From positions 124,001 to 188,000 of the forward strand of contig NZ_JACIHE010000013.1 of NCBI RefSeq assembly GCF_014198245.1: DNA of 64,000 bases, in the 5' to 3' direction. This stretch comes from Bradyrhizobium sp. cir1. GTDB taxonomy: Bacteria; Pseudomonadota; Alphaproteobacteria; Rhizobiales; Xanthobacteraceae. The notes beneath the pieces are model-generated. The model searched no databases. It saw only the letters and a list, made by a program, of their open reading frames with translations, and was not told the DNA's origin. Numbering within the stretch: the stretch's first letter is position 1; every line of letters starts with the position of its first letter. The translations under genes were made by a program, and so were the position numbers. Shown here in pieces: positions 1-8,317 of the stretch.

Positions 1-622
1 TGAGGTTGGCGTTGTCGCGCGCGATCGCGGCGTCCGCGCCGGCATCGCGCGCCTGCGCCTGCTGCGCATTCTGCACGCTGCCATAGCCGGTCCTGGCGAG
101 ATCCGTGTAGCGCTTGTTCTCCTGTTGCGCGAAAATCTTCGCGGCATTGTCGACATCGATGGTCGCCTTCGCGGCGGCGATCAGCGCTTCCTGAACCTCG
201 AGTTGGGCCTGCTTGCTCGTCACCGTCGCGTTCGCGGCGGCGACGTCGGCCTTGGCTTGGTCGAGCGCGACGCGGAAGTCGCGGTCGTCGATCCGGGCCA
301 CCATCTGGCCGGCCTTCACATGCTCGTTATCGGCGACCAGGACGCGGTCGAGATAGCCGCTGACCTTCGGCGCGATGGTGGTGTTGTCGGCCTTCACATA
401 GGCGTCATCGGTGGAGACGAGGTACTGGCCGACGGTCCAGTAATCGTAGCCGTACCAGCTCGCGCCGGCCAGCGCGACGGCCGCAGCTCCCATCAGCAAC
501 AGCTTGCGAAAATTGAGCTTTTTCCGGCTTGCCTGGACCGGTGCGGCGGGCAGGACGCCCTCCAGAGCGGTTGCTGCGACGGCGGTCTGGGCGGCCGCGG
601 ATGGGGTGGTGTGGACGGTCAT
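1..622 (-). CDS. HlyD/EmrA-family membrane fusion protein of an efflux pump (partial, 3' end outside window)
   Basis: Periplasmic adaptor that would join an inner-membrane exporter to an outer-membrane channel. The reading frame stays open to the left edge, so only about the first 207 residues are present. After a cytoplasmic tail of about 40 residues comes one membrane span (KLLLMGAAAVALAGASWYGY), then the lipoyl-like beta segment (TDDAYVKADNTTIAPKVSGYL) and an Ala/Gln-rich coiled coil. The start at 622 is preceded by AGGGGAG. It diverges from the TetR gene at 714, the usual arrangement when the regulator controls the pump. The family is secure from these motifs; the substrate cannot be told. 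Confidence 0.85.
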   Translation of the reverse strand, partial: MTVHTTPSAAAQTAVAATALEGVLPAAPVQASRKKLNFRKLLLMGAAAVALAGASWYGYDYWTVGQYLVSTDDAYVKADNTTIAPKVSGYLDRVLVADNEHVKAGQMVARIDDRDFRVALDQAKADVAAANATVTSKQAQLEVQEALIAAAKATIDVDNAAKIFAQQENKRYTDLARTGYGSVQNAQQAQARDAGADAAIARDNANL

Positions 623-638
623 GGCCGGCTCCCCTGAA

Positions 639-662
639 TTAGGAAACTTGACGATTTCCAAA
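639..662. promoter_or_regulatory. Candidate TetR operator between the efflux gene and its regulator
   Basis: Imperfect inverted repeat in the 91-bp divergent intergenic region: arms GGAAA (642-646) and TTTCC (655-659) with an 8-nt spacer, extended by TT at 639-640 and AA at 661-662. Its position suits a TetR dimer that represses both directions. The arms are short and this is the only support. Confidence 0.35.
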
Positions 663-713
663 ATAGGATTAGCTTGGGGAGAGTCAATGGAATGACAGGC
701 ATCATCTAAAAAC

Positions 714-1376
714 ATGGCTCAGGCAAAACCGTCATCAGAAGGCCGCCCGCGCGGGCGGCCGCCGGTGCGCAGCGACGACGAGACGAAGCGGATCGTCATC
801 GAGGCGGCGCGGCACGCTTTCGCCGTCGATGGCTACGCAGCAACCAGCACCGAAGAGCTGGCGCGCGGCGCCGGCATCTCCACCAAGACTCTCTATCGGC
901 TGTTTCCGGGCAAGGCGGCGCTGTTCGAAGCGATGTGCGCGGACCGGCTCGACCGGTTGCTCTCCGACGTCAATCTTCAGGCCAACAATCAGGCCGACAT
1001 CGAAACCGGCTTAGCTGCCGTGCTTGTCGCCTGTGCCGATCTCGCGCTCGATCCCGAGGTCGTGGCGCTGCAGCGTATGGTGCTGCAGCAGTCGGCCACG
1101 TTTCCCGACCTTGCCGCGAACTTTTACAGGGATGGCATCTCCCGTACCGCGGCGGCGCTCGCGGGCTGGCTCCGCGATCAAGTCAAGAAGAAGCGCATCG
1201 CACTCGATAACGTCGATGAAGCCGCCGGAATGATGATCGGCATGATGGTGTCAGCCCCGCAGCGCGCGGCGATCTACGCCGGCCTGACACTGCCCTCGCG
1301 CAAGGAGATCGAGAGGCGGGCGAAGGTATGCGCCGCAATTCTGCTCGACGGCTGTCGCGGGCCGTCGGGCAGTTAG
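714..1376 (+). CDS. TetR/AcrR-family transcriptional regulator
   Basis: 220-aa one-domain repressor. After a basic N-terminal tail (residues 1-25, rich in Arg and Pro) there is a TetR helix-turn-helix around residues 42-68 (TSTEELARGAGISTKTLYRLF, with KAALFEAM following). The C-terminal two-thirds is a helical ligand-binding domain of typical TetR_C size. It is transcribed away from the efflux adaptor gene at 622 and probably controls it in response to an exported compound. No convincing Shine-Dalgarno sequence precedes 714, so the exact start is a little uncertain; the next in-frame ATG would remove part of the helix-turn-helix. Confidence 0.88.
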   Translation: MAQAKPSSEGRPRGRPPVRSDDETKRIVIEAARHAFAVDGYAATSTEELARGAGISTKTLYRLFPGKAALFEAMCADRLDRLLSDVNLQANNQADIETGLAAVLVACADLALDPEVVALQRMVLQQSATFPDLAANFYRDGISRTAAALAGWLRDQVKKKRIALDNVDEAAGMMIGMMVSAPQRAAIYAGLTLPSRKEIERRAKVCAAILLDGCRGPSGS

Positions 1377-1388
1377 CTCTGGCAGGCT

Positions 1389-1433
1389 TTGACAACCGGC
1401 CAGGGCTCGATTATATATTTCGCATGCGAAATA
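1389..1433 (+). promoter_or_regulatory. MarR-gene promoter with operator palindrome centred on the start codon
   Basis: A near-consensus sigma-70 promoter, TTGACA (1389-1394), 17-bp spacer, TATATA (1412-1417), would start transcription at about 1424. That is the A of the ATG of the MarR gene. Overlapping it is a perfect 18-bp palindrome, 1416-1433 (TATTTCGCATGCGAAATA), whose centre is the start codon. Palindromes of this form are typical MarR operators, so autorepression of the MarR/enoyl-CoA hydratase operon is likely. Confidence 0.7.
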
Positions 1434-1885
1434 ATGAGGCTGCAGCGAAGCACCATCGGCTGATCTATTTGCTCAACGTCGCGCAACGCCGCTTGCAGCG
1501 CTGGATGGCGGCGCAGCCTTCGAACGAGGTGACGCCGGCGCAGGCCGGGCTGCTGTTCATCCTCGGCAGGCAGGACGGCGTCCTGATGGGCGAGGCGGGC
1601 GCGGCGCTCGACATGGGGCCGGCCGGCATTTCCGGGCTGGTCGATCGCAGCGCTGCGGCGAGGCTGGTCGAGCGCCGGGCCGATCGCGACGATGGACGTG
1701 CCTTTCGCGTGTGGCTGACGCCGAAGGGACGTACCGTGCTGACACAGGCGAAGACCGACGCGGCCAGGATCAACGCGGTGCTGACGGACGGATTTACGGC
1801 TGCGGAGATCGACATCGTCGCGCGCTGGCTGACCAGCGTTCAGGACAAGTTTCCAAGAGACGCCACAAAAGACCAAGAGGATTAA
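1424..1885 (+). CDS. MarR-family transcriptional regulator
   Basis: 153-aa winged-helix regulator. Helices up to about residue 45 (RLIYLLNVAQRRLQRW) lead into the DNA-binding winged helix (GEAGAALDMGPAGISGLVDRSAAARLVERRADRDDGRAFRVWLTPKG), with C-terminal dimerisation helices. The start at 1424 was chosen because the MarR homology begins there and the promoter at 1389-1417 points to it; the frame is open further upstream but that part lies inside the preceding TetR gene. It ends 10 bp before the enoyl-CoA hydratase gene, so the two probably form an operon. MarR proteins next to acyl-CoA genes often sense aryl- or acyl-CoA thioesters; that role is inferred here. Confidence 0.85.
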   Translation: MRNNEAAAKHHRLIYLLNVAQRRLQRWMAAQPSNEVTPAQAGLLFILGRQDGVLMGEAGAALDMGPAGISGLVDRSAAARLVERRADRDDGRAFRVWLTPKGRTVLTQAKTDAARINAVLTDGFTAAEIDIVARWLTSVQDKFPRDATKDQED

Positions 1886-1895
1886 GGAGAGAGCA

Positions 1896-2666
1896 ATGAC
1901 CGAGCATGTCAGGATCGAGAACAACGGCGGAATTCTCACCCTCACGCTGGCGCGCCCCGACAAGAAGAACGCGCTGACCGACGCGATGTACGGCAAGCTC
2001 GCCGACACTATCGAATCCGCCGAGTTCGATCCGTCCGCCCGCGTCATCCTGATCCGCGGCGAGGGCGACATGTTCACCGCCGGCAACGATGTCGGCGAGT
2101 TCGCGGCGGTTGCATCCGGCAAGTCGGAAGGCAGCCGCAACGTCGTCCGCTTCATCCAGTCGCTGGCGCGCTGCACCCGGCCGCTGGTCGCCGCCGTGCA
2201 GGGCCGCGCCGTCGGCGTCGGCACCACGATGCTGCTGCATAGCGACCTCGTCGTGCTCGCCGACAACGCGCAATTGTCGACGCCCTTCGTCAGCCTCGCG
2301 CTGGTGCCGGAAGCCGCCTCCAGCCTTTTGATGCCGGCGCGCATCGGCTATGCGCGCGCCTATGAGATGTTCGCGCTGGGCGAGACCGTGCCGGCCAAGG
2401 CCGCGCTGGAATGGGGCCTCGCCAACCGCGTCGTCCCGCTCGACAAGCTAGATACCGAGGCCCTGGCGCTGGCGCAGCGGCTCGCTCGCCAGCCGGCCGG
2501 CGCGCTCACCGCCACCAAGAAGCTGATGCGCAACGGCGAGGCGCTGGTCGCGCAGATGCAGGCGGAAGGCGAGCAGTTCGCGCAGCGCCTGCGCACCGCT
2601 GAGGCGCGCGAGGCATTCACGGCGTTCGCCGAGCGCCGTCCGCCCGATTTCACGAAAGTCGCCTAA
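1896..2666 (+). CDS. Enoyl-CoA hydratase/isomerase (crotonase) family protein
   Basis: 256-aa crotonase-fold enzyme acting on acyl-CoA thioesters in the cytoplasm. Both oxyanion-hole regions are visible: MFTAGNDVGEF near residue 65 and the VQGRAVGVGTTM helix near residue 105. The Glu in ALVPEAASSLLMP sits where hydratases carry a catalytic acid. A strong AAGGAGAG lies upstream. It shares the MarR promoter. The family is certain, but crotonases vary in reaction (hydratase, isomerase, hydrolase), so the substrate is open. Confidence 0.88.
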   Translation: MTEHVRIENNGGILTLTLARPDKKNALTDAMYGKLADTIESAEFDPSARVILIRGEGDMFTAGNDVGEFAAVASGKSEGSRNVVRFIQSLARCTRPLVAAVQGRAVGVGTTMLLHSDLVVLADNAQLSTPFVSLALVPEAASSLLMPARIGYARAYEMFALGETVPAKAALEWGLANRVVPLDKLDTEALALAQRLARQPAGALTATKKLMRNGEALVAQMQAEGEQFAQRLRTAEAREAFTAFAERRPPDFTKVA

Positions 2667-2776
2667 CGAGCCCGGCCTGGCGCAAGCGGAAAGCTGGTAT
2701 TTAATTACAACCTTAACGAAACATTGGCATGTCGCAATGCAAGGTGGCCGCTATTGAAGAATAGGCCCCCTGGCTC

Positions 2777-4858
2777 ATGGCAATTTTTAAGAAATCGGTA
2801 AGCACGCTGCTCCTGGTGCTGATGGCGCTCCTGGCTGCCGGTGCGCTGACCAGCACCGCGATCCAGATGGTCGGCGCCTTCGGCCGCTATAGCGACAGCC
2901 TGGAAACGGCCCGCCTTGCCGCCGCGGACAAGGCGATCTTCCATGGCGTGCTCGCATTGCGCACCAATCGTGGCGATGCCCAGAGCGCCATCCTTGGCGA
3001 GGACGATCCCAAGGCAAAACTTGCCGAAGCGGAAAACGCGGAACAGGCCGGTTATGACGGCATTGTCGCCGCGCTCTCCACCATTGAATTCGCTCGCCGC
3101 GATGAACTCGCCAGCACGCTGAAGCAGCGTTGGAACGACGCCGCGCCGCAGTTCCAGCTGTTCTACGACGAAGCCAAGCGTCCGCGCGCCGAGCGCAAGA
3201 TCGAGCGGACCAATTCCTGGTACGATGCCGTCTCCAAGGTCATCGACACCGCGAATCTCGCCTCCACCGCGGTGTCGAACCGTGCCTGGATGAATGATCC
3301 CTACATCGCCCGCATGATCCAGGTCCGCCGCTTCGCCTGGCAGGTGCGCGACCGCTATGGCATCCATTGTTCGTCGCTTCGCTCGAACGTCAACAGCAGC
3401 AGGCCGCTCGACGAGGCCCAGAAGCGGTCGGTGGCGCAGTGGGATGGCACCATCACCTCCGGCTGGGCGGGCATGGCTGAGTTACTGGCTGCGCCCGATG
3501 TGACGTCAGAGCTGGTTGCGGCCGCGTCGGATGCGAAAGCCAAGACCGACGGCGTCCTCAAGCAGATCAACGACCTCACCAAGAATTTCGACGGCAGCGG
3601 CAAGCCTGCGATGCCTGCTTCGGAGTGGAACATGCTTTGCCAGTTGCCGTTCCCGCTCATTGTCGGGGTCGCGACCAAGGCCCTCGACCAGTCGATCGCG
3701 CGTGCGGAGACGGTTCAGGCGAAGGCGCTCACCAACCTCATCGTGCAATCGCTGGCGTTCCTGCTGGCGCTGGCGGTGACCCTCGCCGGCGTCTATGTGG
3801 TGCGCAGTCGCCTGATGCGCCCGGTGCGCGCCATCCTCGATGCCATCGCGCGGATCGGCGCGCGCGACTACGCGACGCCGGTTCCGCAATCCCGCTATCC
3901 CGACGAGTTCGGCACCATGGCGGCAGCGCTCGAAAGCCTGCGCGAAAGCGCGGCGACCGCGGAGCGTCTCGGCCAGGAACGCGAATCGCAGCAGGCGCTG
4001 CAACTCGCCCGCTCCGGCACCGTGGATGCGGCGTGCCGCAGCTTCGACGACACCGTGCAGGCCGTCATCCAGGGCGTTGCGGCGTCGGCGAAGGAGCTTG
4101 ATACGACCGCAACCGGCGTGCGCTCGCTGGTTGCGGAATCGAGCAGCCAGACCGCGGCGGTGTCCTCGGCGGCCGAGCAGGCCACCAACAATCTCGAGAC
4201 CATCGCGGCCGCGACCGAGGAGCTCTCCGCCTCCGTCGGCGAGATTTCCGCGCAGGTGCAGTCGAGCGCCCGCGAGGCCCGCGAGGCCGTGGCGCAGGCC
4301 GAGCAGACCAATGCGACGGTCGAGATCCTCGACCAGACCGCGAGCCGCATCAGCGAAGTCGTGAAGATGATCCACGCCATCGCCGGCCAGACCAACCTCC
4401 TGGCGCTGAACGCCACCATCGAAGCCGCGCGTGCGGGTGAGGCCGGCCGTGGCTTCGCCGTGGTCGCCGGCGAGGTCAAGAGCCTCGCCGCGCAGACGGC
4501 GACGGCGACCGAGGAGATCTCCCGCCAGGTCGAGGAGATCCAGGGTGCGACCGGTCAGGCGGTGACCGCGATCCGCTCCATCGGCGGTGCCATCAGCGGC
4601 ATCGACGAGAAGATGACGGCGATTGCCGCCGCCGTCGAACAGCAGCGCGCGGCCACCACCGAGATCTCGCGCAACTTCCAGCAGGCCGCGCAAGGCACCC
4701 GCGAGGTCACCGACACCATCGGCAGCGTCGCGAGACTCAACCAGGAGACCGGCAATGCCGGCACGGTGCTGTCGGAATCCGTGAAGAAGATGTCGGCCGA
4801 TGCCGATCGTCTCCGCGTCGCGGTCGAAGGCTTCCTGGGAGCCGTGAAGACCGCGTAA
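2777..4858 (+). CDS. Methyl-accepting chemotaxis protein
   Basis: 693-aa transmembrane chemoreceptor. TM1 lies at about residues 8-30. A large periplasmic domain of about 290 residues follows, helical and of the four-helix-bundle type. TM2 is at about 322-345 (LIVQSLAFLLALAVTLAGVYVV), then a HAMP linker (RLMRPVRAILDAIARIGARDY). The cytoplasmic signalling hairpin has its conserved tip around residues 533-573 (IAGQTNLLALNATIEAARAG). The C-terminus lacks an NWETF-like CheR/CheB tether. It stands alone; no other che genes are in the window. The ligand cannot be predicted. Confidence 0.93.
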   Translation: MAIFKKSVSTLLLVLMALLAAGALTSTAIQMVGAFGRYSDSLETARLAAADKAIFHGVLALRTNRGDAQSAILGEDDPKAKLAEAENAEQAGYDGIVAALSTIEFARRDELASTLKQRWNDAAPQFQLFYDEAKRPRAERKIERTNSWYDAVSKVIDTANLASTAVSNRAWMNDPYIARMIQVRRFAWQVRDRYGIHCSSLRSNVNSSRPLDEAQKRSVAQWDGTITSGWAGMAELLAAPDVTSELVAAASDAKAKTDGVLKQINDLTKNFDGSGKPAMPASEWNMLCQLPFPLIVGVATKALDQSIARAETVQAKALTNLIVQSLAFLLALAVTLAGVYVVRSRLMRPVRAILDAIARIGARDYATPVPQSRYPDEFGTMAAALESLRESAATAERLGQERESQQALQLARSGTVDAACRSFDDTVQAVIQGVAASAKELDTTATGVRSLVAESSSQTAAVSSAAEQATNNLETIAAATEELSASVGEISAQVQSSAREAREAVAQAEQTNATVEILDQTASRISEVVKMIHAIAGQTNLLALNATIEAARAGEAGRGFAVVAGEVKSLAAQTATATEEISRQVEEIQGATGQAVTAIRSIGGAISGIDEKMTAIAAAVEQQRAATTEISRNFQQAAQGTREVTDTIGSVARLNQETGNAGTVLSESVKKMSADADRLRVAVEGFLGAVKTA

Positions 4859-4981
4859 CTTCGCTCATCCTCCATCCTGACGTCGCGCGGGCATTGCCGC
4901 CGGTCCGCGCGGCGGGTACATCTGTGCCGCCGCGCCCGTATGCGGCGACAGACGCAAGACATATCAGGGATGGAGAGTTCG

Positions 4982-5920
4982 ATGCCGGTCACCCCACACA
5001 AGGCCCAGCGCCCCTATCGCGGCGTGTTCCCGGTCGCGCCCACCATCTTCGACGAGCGCGGCGAGCTCGACCTCGAGGGCCAGCGTCGCTGCATCGACTT
5101 CATGATCGACGCCGGCTCGCACGGTCTCTGCATCCTCGCCAACTTCTCCGAGCAGTTCGTGCTCACTGATGCCGAGCGCGAAACCGTGATGCACGCGGTG
5201 CTGGAACATGTCGCGGGCCGGGTTCCCGTGATCGTGACCACCACCCATTTCAGCTCGGCCGTCTGCGCCGCGCGCAGCAAGCAGGCCGAGGCGGCCGGCG
5301 CCGCCATGGTGATGGTGATGCCGCCCTATCATGGCGCGACTTTTCGCGTGCCGGAGAAGGGCATCGTCGAATTCTTCAAGGTACTCTCGGGCGCGATCAA
5401 CATTCCCATCATGATCCAGGATGCGCCGGTCGCCGGCACGCCGCTGTCGGTCGAGCTGCTGGCGCGGCTGTCACGAGAATTCTCGAACATCCGCTATTTC
5501 AAGATCGAGGTTCCCGGCGCGGCTGCAAAGCTCCGCAGCCTGATCGAAGCGGGCGGCAAGGACATTGAGGGACCCTGGGACGGCGAGGAGGCGATCACGC
5601 TGCTGGCCGATCTCGACGCCGGCGCCACCGGCGCCATGACCGGGGGCGGCTATCCCGACGGCATCCGCCAGATCATCGATCCCTATTTCGCCGGAAAGCG
5701 CGAGGAGGCCAAGGCGGCCTACGAGCGCTGGCTGCCGCTGATCAACTACGAGAATCGCCAATGCGGCCTGATCGCCTGCAAGGTGATGATGCAGGCCGGC
5801 GGCGTCATCAAGTCGGAGGCCGTGCGGCATCCCTTGCAGCCGCTGCATCCGGCGACGCGGGCAGGGCTATTGGAGCTCGCCGAGGAGCGCGATGCACTGG
5901 CGCTGCGGTGGGGGAAATAG
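4982..5920 (+). CDS. Dihydrodipicolinate synthase (DapA)-family class I aldolase/lyase
   Basis: 312-aa TIM-barrel enzyme of the DapA/N-acetylneuraminate lyase superfamily. It keeps the Schiff-base lysine (Lys174 in RYFKIEVP) and the G-x-x-x-x-x-A-x-x-T-type phosphate/carboxylate region, with MPPYHGAT around residue 116. The DapA pattern with two adjacent Tyr is not fully matched, so it is probably not the lysine-biosynthetic enzyme but a 2-oxo-acid aldolase or dehydratase. The start at 4982 is favoured over in-frame ATGs at 4970 and 4940 because GGAG lies 5-8 nt before it. It stands alone, followed by an interspersed repeat. Confidence 0.82.
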   Translation: MPVTPHKAQRPYRGVFPVAPTIFDERGELDLEGQRRCIDFMIDAGSHGLCILANFSEQFVLTDAERETVMHAVLEHVAGRVPVIVTTTHFSSAVCAARSKQAEAAGAAMVMVMPPYHGATFRVPEKGIVEFFKVLSGAINIPIMIQDAPVAGTPLSVELLARLSREFSNIRYFKIEVPGAAAKLRSLIEAGGKDIEGPWDGEEAITLLADLDAGATGAMTGGGYPDGIRQIIDPYFAGKREEAKAAYERWLPLINYENRQCGLIACKVMMQAGGVIKSEAVRHPLQPLHPATRAGLLELAEERDALALRWGK

Positions 5921-5929
5921 GTCTTTCCC

Positions 5930-6049
5930 CGTCATTGCGAGGAGCGACTTGTCCGCCGTAGCTCGAAGAGCGAAGGCGGCAGCGACGAAGCAATCCAGAC
6001 TGTTTCCGCGGAGAAAGCCTGGATTGCTTCGCTTCGCTCGCAATGACGG
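5930..6049. repeat. Interspersed palindromic repeat, family 1 (CGTCATTGCGAGG type), with nested module
   Basis: Starts with CGTCATTGCGAGGAGCGA and ends with its inverse (CGCTCGCAATGACG), and contains the pair CGAAGCAATCCAG / CTGGATTGCTTCG, so the whole unit can fold on itself. A second copy is at 34907-34992. This copy carries an extra 37-bp module at 5943-5979 that is absent from the second copy. The rest of the gap to 6236 holds no recognisable gene. Confidence 0.8.
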
Positions 6050-6236
6050 GGCCGCCCAATTTCGGCTGAAGGCGTCGAATTAGCGCGGTCCGGGCCGTTT
6101 CCCAAAGCCCTGCGATGGCATATTGTACACTCGCCAACCGGCCCTGCGGAGCAATCGCGACACATCGAACACCTCTTCATTATGCCGTTATCCCGAGCCA
6201 GGTTGGCGCGAACCGACAGAACAGGGAGGCAGTGCC

Positions 6237-7637
6237 ATGACGATGAGGCCGGATCCCACCTTTCACGCATCGCCCAAGCTTGCGATGGAAGCGCCTGCGG
6301 AGAACTTCGCCTACACGTTGCTGCTCAGTCCGGGCTTCTCGAAGCCGGATGCTCTCGCGGTCATCGACGTCAAGCCGGGATCGCCGACCTACAGCCAGAT
6401 CGTTCACACCGTGACGATGCCCAACAAGGGCGATGAGTTTCATCACTTCGGCTGGAATGCCTGCTCCTCCGCCCTGTCGCCGCTCGCCGGACACGCCTTC
6501 ATCGAGCGGCGCTATCTCATCATCCCCGGGCTGCGCTCGTCGCGGATCTACATCATCGATACCAAGCCGGATCCGACCAAAGCCAAAATCCACAAGATCA
6601 TCGAACCGGAGGAGGTCTTCAAGAAGACCGGCTACTCGCGGCCGCATACCATCCATTGCGGGCCGGACGGCATCTATGTGAGCACGCTGGGCGGCGGCGG
6701 CAAGGACGGCACCAACGGACCGCCAGGTGTCTTCATCATGGATTGCGAGACGTTCGAGGTCCTTGGACGATGGGAGATCGACCGTGGCCCGCAGACACTG
6801 CATTATGATTTCTGGTGGAATCTGCCGCGCGACTACATGGTGACGAGCGAATGGGCGTTGCCGCCGCAGTTCGAGAACGGGATCGTCCCTGAAGATCTGC
6901 TTGCGAACAAATATGGCCATCGTCTCCACTTCTGGGACCTTCGCGCCCGTCGCAACGTCCAGACCATCGACCTCGGCGCCAATCATCAGATGGCGCTGGA
7001 GGTGCGGCCCGCGCACGATCCGGTTCGCGAATACGGCTTCGTCGGCGTCGTGGTCGACACCACCAACCTCGAAGCATCGATCTGGACCTGGTGGCGCGAA
7101 GACGGAAAATTCCATGCCGAGAAGACGGCGACGATCCCTCCCGAACCCGCGCCAAAAGAGAAGCTCCCGCCGCTGCTGCAGGGATTTGGCGCCGTGCCGC
7201 CGCTGGTGACCGACATCGACCTGTCGATGGACGACCGGTTTCTCTATGTCTCGTGCTGGGGCACGGGTGAAATGCGCCAGTACGACGTCAGTGATCCCAG
7301 AAAGCCGAAGCTTGCGGGCTCCGTCCACATCGGAGGGATCGCGCGCCGCACGCCCCATCCGAACGGCAAGGCCTTTGCGGCGGGTCCGCAGATGGTTGAG
7401 ATCAGCCGCGACGGCAGGCGCGTGTATTGGACCAATTCGCTCTATTCCACCTGGGACGACCAGTTCTATCCCGACGGGGTTCCGGGCGTGGAAGTCATGG
7501 CCAATGTCGGTCGCAATGGCGGCCTCGAGCTCGACAAGGACTATTTCGTGAGCTTCCCCGACGGATATCGCGCGCATCAGATCAGGCTCGAGGGCGGCGA
7601 TTGTTCGACGGACTCCTTTTGCTACCCGTCGGTCTAG
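6237..7637 (+). CDS. SBP56-family selenium-binding protein / methanethiol oxidase
   Basis: 466-aa beta-propeller protein of the SBP56 family. Characterised bacterial members oxidise methanethiol to formaldehyde, H2S and H2O2 using copper. Family hallmarks seen: HHFGWNACSS near residue 73, SRPHTIHCGPDGIYVS, the LHYDFWWNLPRD segment, and DIDLSMDDRFLYVSCWGTGEMRQYDV. The start at 6237 has AGGGAGG at 6223-6229. No signal peptide is visible, unlike the exported MtoX of some methylotrophs. It is followed within 5 bp by a membrane-protein gene, so the two are likely cotranscribed. The usual SCO1/MauG-type partner genes are not adjacent. Confidence 0.85.
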   Translation: MTMRPDPTFHASPKLAMEAPAENFAYTLLLSPGFSKPDALAVIDVKPGSPTYSQIVHTVTMPNKGDEFHHFGWNACSSALSPLAGHAFIERRYLIIPGLRSSRIYIIDTKPDPTKAKIHKIIEPEEVFKKTGYSRPHTIHCGPDGIYVSTLGGGGKDGTNGPPGVFIMDCETFEVLGRWEIDRGPQTLHYDFWWNLPRDYMVTSEWALPPQFENGIVPEDLLANKYGHRLHFWDLRARRNVQTIDLGANHQMALEVRPAHDPVREYGFVGVVVDTTNLEASIWTWWREDGKFHAEKTATIPPEPAPKEKLPPLLQGFGAVPPLVTDIDLSMDDRFLYVSCWGTGEMRQYDVSDPRKPKLAGSVHIGGIARRTPHPNGKAFAAGPQMVEISRDGRRVYWTNSLYSTWDDQFYPDGVPGVEVMANVGRNGGLELDKDYFVSFPDGYRAHQIRLEGGDCSTDSFCYPSV

Positions 7638-7642
7638 ATGGG

Positions 7643-8314
7643 ATGCCTGCGAGCCCGGCGCTTGGCTGGCTGTGGCTCGCGCTTGTCGCGAGCGGTCTCT
7701 ACCACGGGATCAATCCGGGAATGGGGTGGCCGCTCGCCGTTTCTGCCGGGCTCCTGGACAAGAGCCCGCGCGCGCTCTTCCGTGCATTGTGGGCGCTGGC
7801 GGCCGGGCATCTGCTGGCAACGCTTCTCGTGCTGCTGCCATTCGCGTTCCTGCTCGTGCTGGCCGAATGGCAGCGTCCGATCCAGCTCGGTGCGAGCCTT
7901 CTCGTCATCGGCTTTGGCGTCTACCGGCTGATCGACCGCCGTCATCCGCGCGCGCTGGCACGAATTCCGCCGACGCAATTGGCGCTCTGGTCGTTTGCCG
8001 TCGCCATTGCTCACGGCGCCGCCCTGATGCTCGTGCCGATCTACCTCGGGCTCTGCCAGGCCCTCGAGCTCGATGCCGGTCATGAGGCGGCGGGCGCGCT
8101 GATGAAGGCAAGTCTGGCGATGGCCGTGATGGTATCCCTGGTGCACGTGACCGCCATGGTCGGCGCCGGCGGATGTCTGGCGTGGCTGGTCTACCGCTAT
8201 CTGGGATTGAAGTTCGTCTCGCGAAGCTGGTTCAATCTCGATGCAGTCTGGGCGATCAGTCTCGTTCTGGTCGGCGCGGTGGCGCTCGCCTTTAATCTGG
8301 TGAGCTGGCGCTGA
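7643..8314 (+). CDS. Conserved hydrophobic membrane protein, about six spans, linked to SBP56
   Basis: 223-aa integral membrane protein with about six hydrophobic segments. Histidines recur within or next to the spans (GLYHGINPGMGWP near residue 19, AAGHLLAT, AIAHGAALM, LVHVTAM), which resembles metal-transporter or metal-cofactor-handling membrane proteins, but I do not recognise a named family. It begins 5 bp after the SBP56 stop. Given the copper dependence of characterised methanethiol oxidases, a role in metal supply is possible but speculative. It converges with the DUF1045 gene, with only 3 bp between stops. Confidence 0.75.
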   Translation: MPASPALGWLWLALVASGLYHGINPGMGWPLAVSAGLLDKSPRALFRALWALAAGHLLATLLVLLPFAFLLVLAEWQRPIQLGASLLVIGFGVYRLIDRRHPRALARIPPTQLALWSFAVAIAHGAALMLVPIYLGLCQALELDAGHEAAGALMKASLAMAVMVSLVHVTAMVGAGGCLAWLVYRYLGLKFVSRSWFNLDAVWAISLVLVGAVALAFNLVSWR

Positions 8315-8317
8315 GCT

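Noticed and set aside
3506..4693. Long minus-strand open frame within the chemotaxis receptor gene
   Set aside because: It is a GC-rich shadow of the + strand gene, rich in Arg/Gly/Asp with no domain, start signal or homology.
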